Shown here: piece after piece, positions 45,481 to 55,967 of the stretch
Numbering within the stretch: position 1 is the first letter of the stretch
Layout of the letters: each line of letters starts with the position of its first letter
Assembly: GCA_016808115.1 (NCBI GenBank)
Contig: JAEQBH010004574.1
Location: 203,169 to 267,168 of the forward strand
Source: Tetrastigma voinierianum
Taxonomy: Eukaryota > Streptophyta > Magnoliopsida > Vitales > Vitaceae
Reading direction: 5' to 3'
DNA length: 64,000 nucleotides
Notes under the pieces: generated by a model
Told to the model about the DNA's origin: nothing
Databases searched by the model: none
Seen by the model: only the letters and a program-made list of their open reading frames with translations
Translations under genes and position numbers: made by a program

Positions 45481-46751
45481 AAATTAATTTTATTTGATTA
45501 AATTGTTGTTCATTTTATTATTTTGTGTTTTAGTGTTTTGATTGTGTCTTGGTGAATCAAAGCATGTGAGAAAGATGACAAATTTCCATCGTCCATCGTA
45601 GCCTCAGTGATGATTAGCCATGATCACACTCGAGGAAGTCTCTTAACCCCTTTTTACTATCATGATTATTGTTCACATGAAGATAATCTCCATCTTTATA
45701 ACAGTGCGGGGAGGGATTTATCTATTGTTTGTACTTTGGAGTGTGTTTGCTTGCCTTTACGCTTTGTTTATGCATGAGTGTGTTGTCTTTTGTGATACAT
45801 ATGAGTGAGTTTGGTGCCTTGTTTGCCTTGGGGATCGCCCGAGATGCTTAGCTTGGAATTGAAAAGGTTAGGCAAATTCTTGACATGCACTTAGGTGTTA
45901 AGTTGACTTGGAACATAATTTCATGCGACTAGCTTGTTTCCCCCTTGTTTTTCAAGAAGCTATTTGTTAGTAGATCTTTCATGCATACACACACAAACTA
46001 GATCTCATGTATATACCTTATTTCCGGGATCTCTTTTTGAAGTTGAATTTTCCTTGAGAGACTTTAACTTTATGAGTGATGAGGCACATTTCAAAAGAGG
46101 ATTCCCAATGAGCCCTAACAAAGAAAAAAAATGAAAAAACAAAAGGAAAAGAGAAAAAAAATAGAAAATAAAAATGTGAAAAAAAAAATCAAATAAGTGA
46201 GTTTACTCACAAGTAGGAGCTTCGCTTTTCTAGTTGAATGTTCAGGGTGAAATTTGAAGGGAATTGAATGCACAGTGCCCTTAACTGGCCGGTGGGGAAT
46301 TAAGCGATAGATCAAGCTATAGGGATACTCTCCTAGAACTCCTTAGCATTGAATCCTACTTTAGGCTTGTTACGATTGAATAAATGGATGCATTCTTATC
46401 CTTTCTTAGTTAACTTCCTTCAAAAATGTGAATTGAGTTTTTAAGATTTGAGGGAATTGTTAGAGCACGGCTATATGTTCGAAATCTAATTAGGGTTTCA
46501 TAAAGATACATAAGGAAAGGTCGTGACCAGAAAGGGACTTAGGGATGGTTTGCTAGTTTCTCCATGCTAGTTTTTGCCTTGTTCTTTAAAGATTTCAAAT
46601 GCTTGAAGATTCCATTATTGACTATTGTGTACGTGGAAAAACTTGTGTTCATTGTGTTTCTTCTCTTGGCTCCTAGTCACCATGCTCATTTCATGTTTGT
46701 TCGGTTGTTTTAAGTGTTTTGTGTCTGTCCTTTGCTTAGGGATAAGCAAAG
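45481..46751 (+). other. D noncoding 3' region
   Basis: No domain. An A-rich run (46,118-46,198) lies about 600 bp before the 3' LTR. The end reads CTTTGCTTAGGGATAAGCAA, close to the matching place in E1. Confidence 0.6.
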
Positions 46752-46768
46752 ATTTAAGTTTGGGGGTG
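46752..46768 (+). other. D polypurine tract
   Basis: ATTTAAGTTTGGGGGTG directly before the LTR start. Confidence 0.85.
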
Positions 46769-47057
46769 TGATGAGTATGCTTATCTTACTCTGCATTTTA
46801 TCCCCCTTTTTGAATGGATTTTAAAGTGTTTATCATATAAATAAAGTGTTCGATGTCTGCATATGGTTTGTTTTTTATCGAGTGGCATTTGGATGGTTAA
46901 GGGATGTAATGGAGAGATGAAAGGCATAAAAAATGAGGTTGTGCCATCAAGAATGACTTTCGGAAGTGAAGCAAAAGGAACCTTGTCACATAGAGGGTGT
47001 GAACTCCGGTGATGAGTAGCAACTTCTGAGGAAGGGCCTCGGCACCTTGACCAGGAG
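46769..47057 (+). repeat. D 3' LTR, truncated
   Basis: Matches 42,840 to about 43,105 of the 5' LTR up to AGGGCCTC, then is cut by the F LTR. Confidence 0.8.
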
Positions 47058-47229
47058 TGAATAAATGATAACATTTACAACATGTTTCTCATGTGTTTAT
47101 GTAACTAAATGCTAGATTCACACCCTTATTCGTAAATATTACACTAATCCCTCATTTGTGTGAGTTTTGCAGGTATTGGAAGTAAATCAAGTAAAGAAAG
47201 AGATAAAAGACAAGAGGGAAGAACTTGGC

Positions 47230-47525
47230 TCTAAGGCACTGCTTTGCCAAGGCGAAGGATCACGCCCGCGGCGTGGCGGTTGCCAGAGTGAAGAGGAAAC
47301 TATGACTGCGAAGCAAGTTTAGAAGGAAGCCTTGGGTTTGCCAAGTCGAAGGGGTTCACAACTGCGAAGGAGATCTCTCGTTGAGGCGAAGAAGAAGGCT
47401 ATGACATCTGGTCCCTCGTGTTACCAGGTGAAGCTACGCCGCCCACGGCCGGTGACATTCACGAGGAGAACTGATTTGAGCTGGGTGTTAACACATCTCT
47501 TCGCCAAAGGTGAAGGGAGCAGTTA
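47230..47525. repeat. GCGAAG/CTTCGC motif cluster in F LTR
   Basis: TTTGCCAAGGCGAAGG (47,243), TTTGCCAAGTCGAAGG (47,336), ACTGCGAAGC, ACTGCGAAGG, GAGGCGAAG and CTTCGCCAAAGGTGAAG (about 47,499). Several form imperfect palindromes of CTTCGCC/GGCGAAG. About 75 bp separates the cluster from the TATA-like box. Confidence 0.65.
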
Positions 47526-47599
47526 AGCAGCGAAGAATGGGATGGAGACGAAAATAGCTGGCCCCATTCTCAACCCCATTTTGGGTCCATCTTCCATAT

Positions 47600-47611
47600 G
47601 ATATAAATACC
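47600..47611 (+). promoter_or_regulatory. TATA-like box of F LTR
   Basis: GATATAAATACC downstream of the motif cluster. Confidence 0.6.
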
Positions 47612-48840
47612 ATATTTGTAACACTTCAAAGGCAGTTTGGAGAGGATTTTAGAAGCTAGAACATTTCCCATTTTCTAAGGTTTCTCTCTAAGCTCATACT
47701 TTTAGGGTTTGTATATTTTCTTAGATTTTTAGCTTGTTTTTGGAGCTAAGTTGCAAGATCTAGTTGCTAGAGGACTTCTTGTAGTGGTGGAGTAGGGTTT
47801 TGGAGGACTTCTACCTCATAATTGTTTTTAATCCCTAAACTCTTCTCTCTATTTTAATATTTCAGCATTATGTTTGGTGTAAACATGATTTTGTTGGGTT
47901 TTGAGGTTGCTATGAGTGGCTAGATCCTCCTCTAGGGTTGGTTGTTGACGTTGGTGTTTGGTTTATATGTTGTCTTGAATGATTTTGTGAATATAATCTT
48001 GTGTTGAGGTTTTATGAATTCCTAGGTTTTTATTCAATTGTTGCTTGCTATGTAGTGAGATTGAGAAGCCCCAGAGCTCAGGGTTTCAAAGTAGGCCGAG
48101 TTGGAAATATGCCTTCCAGGACTTGATGTTTCTTCCTAATATCTTCTAATTGATAAAATCAATTTAACTTAATCAAGAAGTCTAGAAAATTAGGAATGCC
48201 TAGTACTAGATGATTTATTAGGAGGGACATCATTTGCCTTATGTGATGATGTGTGTGGGCCAGGAAATTGATCGAGGATTTGAGCATAAATGACGATCTC
48301 ATTGCATGGACCGAGAGGTGACCCATGGAATTTCTTTAGGACTAATTTACCTTAGAAACAAGTAATCACATTGTTTTGACCTAGAAACTAAAGGAGAATA
48401 GGAAGTTCGAGTGAGAAATTGAGGAGGACTTCGAAGAATAAACCTCATCTGAGTTCCTTGGGTAAGCCGCAAAGTATTTTCCTTCATTGTACTTAATGAA
48501 TATAAGTCATAAATGCACCAATGGAGACAATTGACCATAGTGTTATTCCTTAAAGTTTTTCTTACAACTTAATCCAATCATTTGCTAATTTTTTAAAGTA
48601 GATTTCTAATCTAACTTAGTTTAATTTTAGTTAACAATTAATCACAATTGTTTATTTAAGCAAATAGTAAAACTCGGTAATGAGAGTACTTAATCCCCAC
48701 TTAAGCCATATTCCCTGTGGGTTCGACATTTAAGGTTTTTAAATTGAAAGCCACTGTATTACTTGTGACCTGTACACTTGCGGGTTTTGGTTGGTTTTTA
48801 CCAAATTTTTATAAAACACGAAAACAACTGAATAAGTTTT

Positions 48841-48860
48841 TGGCGCCATTGCCAGGGAAG
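48841..48860 (+). other. F primer-binding site (tRNA-Asp type)
   Basis: TGGCGCCATTGCCAGGGAAG, 6 nt after the LTR. Confidence 0.8.
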
Positions 48861-49009
48861 CAACGGTTTAAGTGGAATAGATTAATATTCCAGAAAAAGG
48901 GATATTTGCTAATTTAGGCATAAATATTTTTGTCTAGGAATTTTATTTTATTTCCTTTATTTTCCTTTTTAGTTTTTATTTTGTATTCAGTTTGTTTATC
49001 TTGTTTTTC

Positions 49010-50830
49010 TAGAAGTTGTTTCGATTTCGGTACCAAATTTTATGCTTAGAAGATCTACATTTGGATTATTACCGTTTGATTCATAAATTGAAAGAACTTT
49101 ATGCAGAAATAGAAATATCAAGACCAGTAATATTTGAATGGAGGAACATAATACTGATTGATATAGTAAAAACCCATTCGAACCCGAGTAAATACCTAAA
49201 AAGGCGAGAACCAACTGGGAAGCTGACTGGAGACCATCGTTGAATGGAATTTTTAGGATTAAGGCTTTTGACCCTAGTGATGCAATAATTTGAGCTAAAG
49301 CATAATTAATTCCAATGGTTTTAGCGGCGAATTTAGGCGAGTCTTTATGAGGATCCCGATGGTCATATTTTTAAACTTTACGGAGTTGTGGCGATCAGAG
49401 ATGAATGGGGTAGATATTGGCGTGATAAAGTTAGGGCAGTTTCATTCTCTTTAAAGACAAAGCAGGAGCTGAGTTCCATAACTTGATGTCGGGTTCCATA
49501 AATAGATGGGGAGCTGGTGATGTTTGTAAAATTATTTCCACCTGCTCACCTCTGACTGTTTGAAATCACCACCGGGTTTAGAAACGAATTGAGGAACTAT
49601 ATGAAGCTTGGGATAGTTCAAATTTTTTAAATGTCACAACATGTAGTTGAAGCTAGTTCCCAGTACATACTTTTAACAATGGTTTGAATTATTCATGGGA
49701 GGCATTGGTTGATGTGGTGTGCGGTTGATTACAACTAAAGCTACTTGAGGAGGCGATGAACTATTTGAGGAGTTGGAAAAGAACAACTATCAAGCGCATT
49801 CAGAAAGAAATAATGCAAGAAGACAAGGTGGAGTAATTGAAGTTGATAAGGTGTCTTCATTGGAAGAAAAATTCGATGCTTTGATGGCTAAATGAGACGA
49901 CAGAAAATCAGTCATTATTGGGGAAATCACATATGTAGCCTGAGGTGCTCTTATCTGGAATAAATCAGCTGGAAGTGAGGATGCAAGATGTGAATATGAA
50001 GTACACATTAGGCCAACGACAACACCTCTCATTCTTATCATCTGGGGTTGAAATAAAAGCTGAAAACTTCTCTTATAACAATCAAAGCCATGGTTCATAG
50101 ATGTAGTTTATGATAGCATGGCACCACCAGGTTTGAGGGCAAGAACTTTGACTCAATTAACAAAGCTGACTTCGTGATTCGATTGATGAGCTCTTTCTGC
50201 CGATTAATGATCTGAAGTCTAAACACGAGAATCACTCAGTGCGCGGAGTGGTCAATCGTGATAAATCATAATGAAAGAACCACGAAAAGTATTCAAAAAT
50301 ACCATGGGTACTTGCATAGAAAATCTAAACCTGTCAATCTAATATTGGCACATGCATGAAAACATGAGACAAATCAAGTTGATTGGAGCATCTCTAAAAA
50401 CTTTGGCTTAGATGGAGACCGATTGGCACAATCTGAAGAAAACCACTCCGTCATACCAGATGACCATAGAAAAATCGAAGCAATTCATGGTTGTAACAAC
50501 TGGCGGAAAGAATAATTAAAGCGAGAAGAATTGAAAAAGTTGAAGAAGCAGTGAGCGGAAAATGTTGAAAGAGTGAGCGGGGTTGACAGTGGGTTGGGTT
50601 GAACAACAAGGAAGAAGCAAAATCCCAGATGGGTTTATTAGTTTCAAGACAAACTCACAATCTGCTGCTTTATCACACCAGTGTAAATAATTGGATGAAT
50701 CAGTTTCACTCATTCAACATGTTGCTTCAGTGTTCGACACTAATCATGTCATGTGTTATAACGTTCAGGGATAATGAGTGCAGAAATGCTGGGAGCATGG
50801 TGGGATTGAGGCTGGGTAAATCCCATTGAT
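49010..50830 (+). pseudogene. F gag fragment
   Basis: Gag-like pieces in several frames: VRAVSFSLK and AGAEFHNLMSGS (about 49,435-49,500), LYEAWDSS (49,600), TFNNGLNYSWEALVDVVCG (49,675-) and EEAMNYLRSWK, which follow the order of the Athila gag core ('LR.FPFSL.DKA', 'LYEAW.R', 'FYNGLN.....VDAA.GG', 'EEA..LLE'). A segment (50,100-50,830) corresponds to the gag tail but is poorly preserved. No intact reading frame above 100 codons. Confidence 0.65.
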
Positions 50831-51290
50831 AGACTCAAATCAAAGATCCCGAGTAGTTTCACTATCCCTTGTATCATTGGGGAGCTCATTTACTTGAGCA
50901 ATTTGTGATCTTACCAGGGAAAGCATAATTTGATGCCATTCTCCAGTGGCTAAGGTTGAATTTAGGGAAGATTACACCTCTGACCTATCACTTCAAATGA
51001 GTGGACCGGATCATGACTTTTCTGAAGAAAGGCAAATTATCAAGAGAGATAATTTTAGTTAAAGGCAATAAATTCATTTTTCCTATGGACTTTGTGGTGC
51101 TAGACATGGAGGAAGATAGGGAGGCACCGATCATTTTGGGAAGACCATTTCTTGCCATTGGTCAAGCATTAATTGATGTGAAAAGCGGGGAATTAACACT
51201 AAGAGTAGGTGAAGACCAAGTGAAGTTCAACTTGTATAAAAGCATAGAATTCCGAGGTGAGTAAATGCAAATTTTTGCATGAGCGACACC
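50831..51290 (+). pseudogene. F protease fragment
   Basis: PSSFTIPCIIGELIYLSNL (50,850) and NLMPFSSG (50,931) precede an intact 87-codon stretch (51,001-51,264) with GNKFIFPMDFVVLDMEEDRE, APIILGRPFLAIGQALIDVK, SGELTLRVGEDQVKFNLYKS. The conserved IILGRPFLA and ELTLRV are perfect. The catalytic Asp-containing segment is broken. This is the best-kept protease C-terminal half. Confidence 0.85.
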
Positions 51291-52340
51291 TTGATTCCTT
51301 CTAGGTGATTTGCTATATGATTTTGGGAAAAAAAAGTCCATGAGCATGCTTGACAATTAAGCTCACCATAGTTGAATCGATTGTGAAGACTATCGGCCAC
51401 TCCATAAGCGGTCAGTAATACTTGCTCTTGAAGTAATTAAGGAAGAATATGTTTTGGAAGAAGTGAAAAATACTTTGGATGGATTAGTGTTGGAAAAATT
51501 CTTGAAGGGTCTCAATACGTGTTTTAGGATGGAATGGGAATAGCCCAGGTGATTATATATTCTCGATTGGAAAATGATATGGAAGTGAAACTATTAGGCA
51601 TCTTGGAAAAGAATTCGAAAGACTCCTTCGTTCATTGAGGACGTGAGGAACTAATCCCTCCATATGCATGCACAAAATTTTAATGGCAGAAGATCATGTT
51701 CCATCCATTGAGCATCAAAGGCGATTAAACCTCGTAATGAAAGAAGTCGTGAAAAATGAAGTCTTTAAAGTGGGCTGCCCGAGCTGGATTATTTATCTGA
51801 TTCAGCGCATGGGTGAGCCACTATCTGAGATTTCTTCGAAAAGAGGAGGGATGATTGTGGTTCAGAATGAGAAAGATGAGCTTCCATCCACTCGTATAGT
51901 TACAGGGTGGAGAGTATGCATTGATTATCGAAAGTTCAACAAGGAAACAATGAAGGATTACTATCCTTCTTGGATCAGATGCTAGACCGACTTGTTGGAC
52001 ATTCTCACTATTGCTTCTAGATGGTATTAAGTGCAACAAATTATGGTGAATCCAGAGACTAAAGAAAAACACTTTACATGTCCATATGGGATGTTTTGCT
52101 TTCAGGAATTCCATTTGGGTTATGCGATACTCTTGCCACTTTCGTGATGTATGTTGCTGATTTTGATTTGATAGAAAATATCATGGAAGTCCTCATGGAT
52201 GAATTTTCGATTATGGATGTTCATTGATGATTTTGAGTAATCTTGAAGAGTTTTACAAGATATAAAAGAAAAGAATCTAGTTTGAACAGGAATGTCATTT
52301 CTAAGCAGGGTGCGAGAGGGTATTGTGCTTGGATACCTCA
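51291..52340 (+). pseudogene. F reverse transcriptase fragment
   Basis: MHKILMAEDHVPSIEHQRRL (51,668), VMKEVVKNEVFK, a broken GEPLSEISSKRGG, WRVCIDYRKFNKETMKDYYP (51,909-), EKHFTCPYGM (52,064) and VLMDEFSI (about 52,190), then GIVLGYLISSKGL (52,318). RT fingers and palm are in order, but the catalytic motif is MDE where MDD is expected, which replaces a metal-binding Asp. The frame is also broken by stops. Confidence 0.8.
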
Positions 52341-53254
52341 TATCTTCAAAGGGTTGAAGTAGATGTTGAGACCATAATAAAGCCAGTTCTAAAACTGCGC
52401 AAGGACTCTTTGAACACACCATATTCCTAAACCAAGTCGATGGGTCTAAATAGCTACTTTTAGGATTTGATCATCTTTTAAGATCACAGGTACATTTTCA
52501 TAAACCCGGTGCTCTGACCATTTCTGGGATTTGATACGCTTGCCTCCATAGACAGGATAACATAAGCCTCCTTCAATTTAATTGACACCTCGTCCTGCGG
52601 TTTGTCGGAAATAATCACTCCCCATATTACAGAGCAAACATTCTCACAAATTTAGAGATGAACTCTCGTATTAAGAGAAATAGATTAATCACGGATGGTC
52701 TTATGCCTCGGGAACACATTTTATCTTTGTCACCGAGAAAAAAAATATGAGGGCTCCGAAAGTTGGAACAGTCTATGATTCATAAATAGTGATATTTTAG
52801 AGTGCATCCTTCTAAAGGTATCAACTAAGTACACTCCCCAAGTTTTGCTCTTTGTTCTTGGTAATTCTATCTTTGTGTCTGGAGGGATCCGGTAAATCAA
52901 AGCAAATGCAACTTTGTGGATTTATATTCGTACTTAAACAGGATGCTTTAAGGAACGATATCGAATTAAATCAATCCGATACTCAAACCCACAACATTCA
53001 TTTAAATACTAAAAATGATAAGCAACACCAATCCCTTCCCAAAGGGCACTTCCATAATTGGATCCACGAAAAGCAACAATGACTAGTTGATCGAGCAAAT
53101 TCATTAGTGCGCCAATCAAAATTAGATCTAAAATGGATTCGAAATAACTACAGATTCCACTCCAAGAGTTAGGACATAAATGAGAAGCAGGTTACAATGA
53201 TTCAACTCAAAATTTCTGCAGATCCACTACTCTAATCTAAGGTAGCAAAATCAA

Positions 53255-53296
53255 GAAAAAAAAAAATATATATATATATATATACACACACACACC
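53255..53296. repeat. A(n)-(TA)n-(CA)n microsatellite
   Basis: About ten A, then eleven TA and six CA dinucleotides, inside the M2 3' LTR. Confidence 0.95.
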
Positions 53297-53394
53297 ACAA
53301 AAAGCTTAATTTCTTATTTACGTACTCTTACGCTTTTTGAGAAATTTTGAAGTTGGTTCCTCCAAAGAGTCTGCGTGCTCCACCCTAGGAGCTT

Positions 53395-53407
53395 CTATTT
53401 ATAGGCC
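53395..53407 (-). promoter_or_regulatory. TATA-like box of M2 LTR
   Basis: The reverse strand reads GGCCTATAAATAGAAGC, matching the L3 TATA-like context, about 75 bp downstream of the palindrome array. Confidence 0.7.
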
Positions 53408-53479
53408 CCAATGATTAAGCCTTGAAAACGAGGCGAATAATGCGGACTTAGAAAAGCCTAAAGTATGCTCTAGTCGAGC

Positions 53480-53880
53480 CTGATGTCATGACATTGCTAT
53501 GGTGATGTCGCTGCTGTCTTTTGGTGTCGCGTCTCTGCATTTTGGTCATCTATTATGATGTCATGACTTTAATTTTGGTGTCGCGACTCTGAGTGTCGAT
53601 GTCATGACTCCGCAATTGTATATTTAATGTTCGACCTTGTTACGATGTCCTTTGTTGAGTCGCAGACTCACGGAAATATGTTTTCATTGCATGATCTTGT
53701 TACGATGTCATGACTATACCGGTATCCACTCCTTTGAACTACGCTTTGCTTCATACGTCGATGTCGCGACTTTAGACTTTTAGTGTTGTGACTCTAATAT
53801 GATGTCGCGACATTCTTAAGCCAATGTCGCGACTTTGATTTGATGTCGTGACATTCTTCACTCGATGTCGCGACTCTTAA
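53480..53880 (-). repeat. GATGTCGCGAC palindrome array in M2 3' LTR
   Basis: At least twelve copies of GATGTCGCGAC or its CATGAC/GTGAC variants at irregular 20-40 bp spacing (e.g. 53,484, 53,552, 53,577, 53,761, 53,801, 53,825, 53,842, 53,865). Same core as in L3, but the flanks are different. Confidence 0.85.
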
Positions 53881-54048
53881 CTTTTGATTACCTTTTGCTT
53901 CTTTTCTTGTTGTTTTATTTGTTTTTGTTATATTCCTGAAAAACACAAATCTAGGTGAAGATTCCATAAATTTGCCTTAAATTGAACTTTTAAGCCTCAA
54001 ATATTCATTAAAAATGGACTTAAAAATAGATGAGTTTCATACTCATCA

Positions 54049-54068
54049 AACTCTCCCATACTTAAAAT
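54049..54068 (-). other. M2 polypurine tract
   Basis: The reverse strand reads TTTAAGTATGGGAGAGTT directly before the LTR start. Confidence 0.85.
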
Positions 54069-55967
54069 GTTGATTGTCCTAAAGCAAAGAAAAAGCTCAT
54101 TGTTTGTCCTCAAACAATTAAAATTTATTTTAAGGACGACACTGAGTATCTTGGTCATATCGGCAATGCGCTTTATTAAAATGCCGGTTTGTGATAATAA
54201 TTCAATAGCTTTAATTTATGAATCCTAAATATTTTCAATTCATATTACTCAATATAGTAGATAATTCATAGTTTGTAAACAATTACAGTTCCTGGCTTCT
54301 AATGTGAGTGTGTGTTGGTCTTCCCTTTATGAATAATTTGCAGGTTAGGTAGCCTTATGAGATATATAGTAAAATAATGGTAGTCTCTTTAGAGTGACTA
54401 AGGTCCCATAGGCTTGTTAGTCATATTATTCTCCACTAATGTAGGCATAACACAACCCTTAGGATCAAATAGGTCTTTTAAGGTTATGCTTGTTTGAAAC
54501 TTAGGCATTGGGCTGGATGGTGGTCATTTCCCAAGCTAGAGTTCACTCGAGTGCACATACTGTTCATCATTTAGCCTTCAACTGCTCATCCTCCCTTTTA
54601 TACTTAGAACAACCTTTAAAAGCACACCCAAATTTAGTTGGGTACATCTTTCTGCATATTTTCCACTATGGCTTTTTCTTTCTCCACTTTTTGTGTCAAA
54701 TTTAGTTTCTCCAGTTCATAAGCTCTTTTCTTTTCATTTTGTTCATAGTTTTAGGAATGGTGCAATGTTTTGTCTTCTTAAGCTTTCTACCTCCCCTTAG
54801 CAAGCTTTGGGTTAGTAACTCCCATACTAGTTGGCATTAGTGCTCTGATATGATACTATAAGAACTTAATGGCTCAAGGAAGGAAGGTCGCAAGGCAAAA
54901 CTCATTCCTCATTGAAAGTGGCATATTTTCTAGCTTCTCAGTTTTCTGTTGTGCACCTCTTTTATACATCTTTACTCAATTGATTTTCTTTCCACATCAC
55001 TAGTTCTCTTCCTTCTTCACATTCCAAAATATACTCCCCTAAACTTGTCATCTTAGGTTGCTTTACGCACTTTTCTTGCAATTTGGGCAAACTCATGGTT
55101 TTTTACTACATAGTTAGAATTTAAAGAATGGCCAAGGTTCTTTCTTGTGGCTTTGATGATGAAATTGGAATTAGGCTCCAAATAAATATGCTTGAGAGTA
55201 TGCATATAAGCATATCCTGAATTAAAATTTATGAGAAAGGCTCAATTTGTCGAAGGATGGCCTAAATAATTTCACATTCAGGATTTGTAGTACTAAGTTT
55301 CTCCTTGAATAATAATATAACAGTTCTGGTTCTTTTGAGACTAACTTATGGTAATCCAATAAGGTGTTCATAACCCGAACATAATCCCGATTTTCAAAGT
55401 ACTTATGACGATATTACTGATGTCGATCATTAGAAATTATCTTTATTCAGCGAAATAGAATTATCAGTCGTGCATTATCGTAATATCTGATCTTACACTA
55501 GAATCTGAAATTTCCTCCTATTTGTTATTGACATCACAAATTTCTCTTATGTTGTAGCAATGCGCCCCGATTTCATCTCTGATTTTTCTTATTTGGTTCA
55601 TAAGCAGTTACTTGTGTTGTTATCTGACTTCGAACTCGGCTAATTAAGTAATTCACATTTCAATTCAAAAAATGCCATTATACTTGGCAACTCATGTATC
55701 ATTCAATTTCAACTGAACAAACAAACTCACCTTCATCATTAAATTGTACAAATAATATAAATATATAACATAACATTCTGATTTACTGTAGAATTTCATA
55801 AATTGAATTTTTATTTATACCTTCAATTACAATGCACTAAATTACAAGGAAAAAGAGAGTTACATTTAAGTTTATTTCTTTTTCTTTTGATGGGATTTGG
55901 AGGGTTTAAGGTTAACTGGATCAAAGTGATAACTAGCTTAAGATGGAGCAAAATAAAAAATGGAAGC
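54069..55967 (-). other. M2 3' region with a short conserved peptide segment
   Basis: No known domain. The reverse-strand reading at 54,843-54,753 (ALMPTSMGVTNPKLAKG, KLKKTKHCTIP) aligns with L3 22,893-22,988. The remaining sequence is AT-rich and not obviously coding. Confidence 0.5.

Larger units (their letters stand above)
42840..47057 (+). mobile_element. D: pol-less (non-autonomous) LTR element, 3' LTR truncated
   Basis: Two matching LTR starts, TGATGAGTATACTT (42,840) and TGATGAGTATGCTT (46,769), share CATTTGGATGGTTAAGG and AAAAAATGAGGTTGT. Primer-binding site at 44,136 and polypurine tract at 46,752 are present, but the 2.6-kb interior has only the end of gag and no protease, RT, RNase H or integrase. 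It presumably relied on enzymes of related elements. F cuts the 3' LTR after about 290 bp. Confidence 0.85.
47058..48834 (+). repeat. F 5' LTR (1,777 bp)
   Basis: Starts TGAATAAATGATAACATTTA (with a perfect 6-bp hairpin) and ends ACAACTGAATA just before the primer-binding site. A cluster of GCCAAGGCGAAG / CTTCGCC-type motifs (47,230-47,525) lies upstream of the TATA-like GATATAAATACC (47,600). Confidence 0.75.
47058..52430 (+). mobile_element. F: plus-strand Athila-like element, 5' part
   Basis: LTR, primer-binding site, gag, protease and RT in order on the plus strand, ending after RT where the LTR of M2 begins on the other strand. The rest of F could lie beyond M2, outside the window. It interrupts the D 3' LTR. 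Confidence 0.8.
52440..54048 (-). repeat. M2 3' LTR (left end approximate)
   Basis: On the reverse strand it starts TGATGAGTATGAAACTCATC at 54,048, right after the polypurine tract. Along the LTR: palindrome array (53,880-53,480), TATA-like CCTATAAATAG (53,405-53,395), microsatellite, and a leader similar to that of the solo LTR at 60.4 kb (CCCCAAGTTTTGCTCTTTGT, plus strand, 52,836). Its outer end near 52,440 is estimated from the end of F RT; no clear terminus or duplication was seen. Confidence 0.7.

Noticed and set aside
46118..46198. Poly(A) tail of a LINE or SINE
   Set aside because: Interrupted A-rich run within the D 3' region with no flanking duplication or retroposon body.
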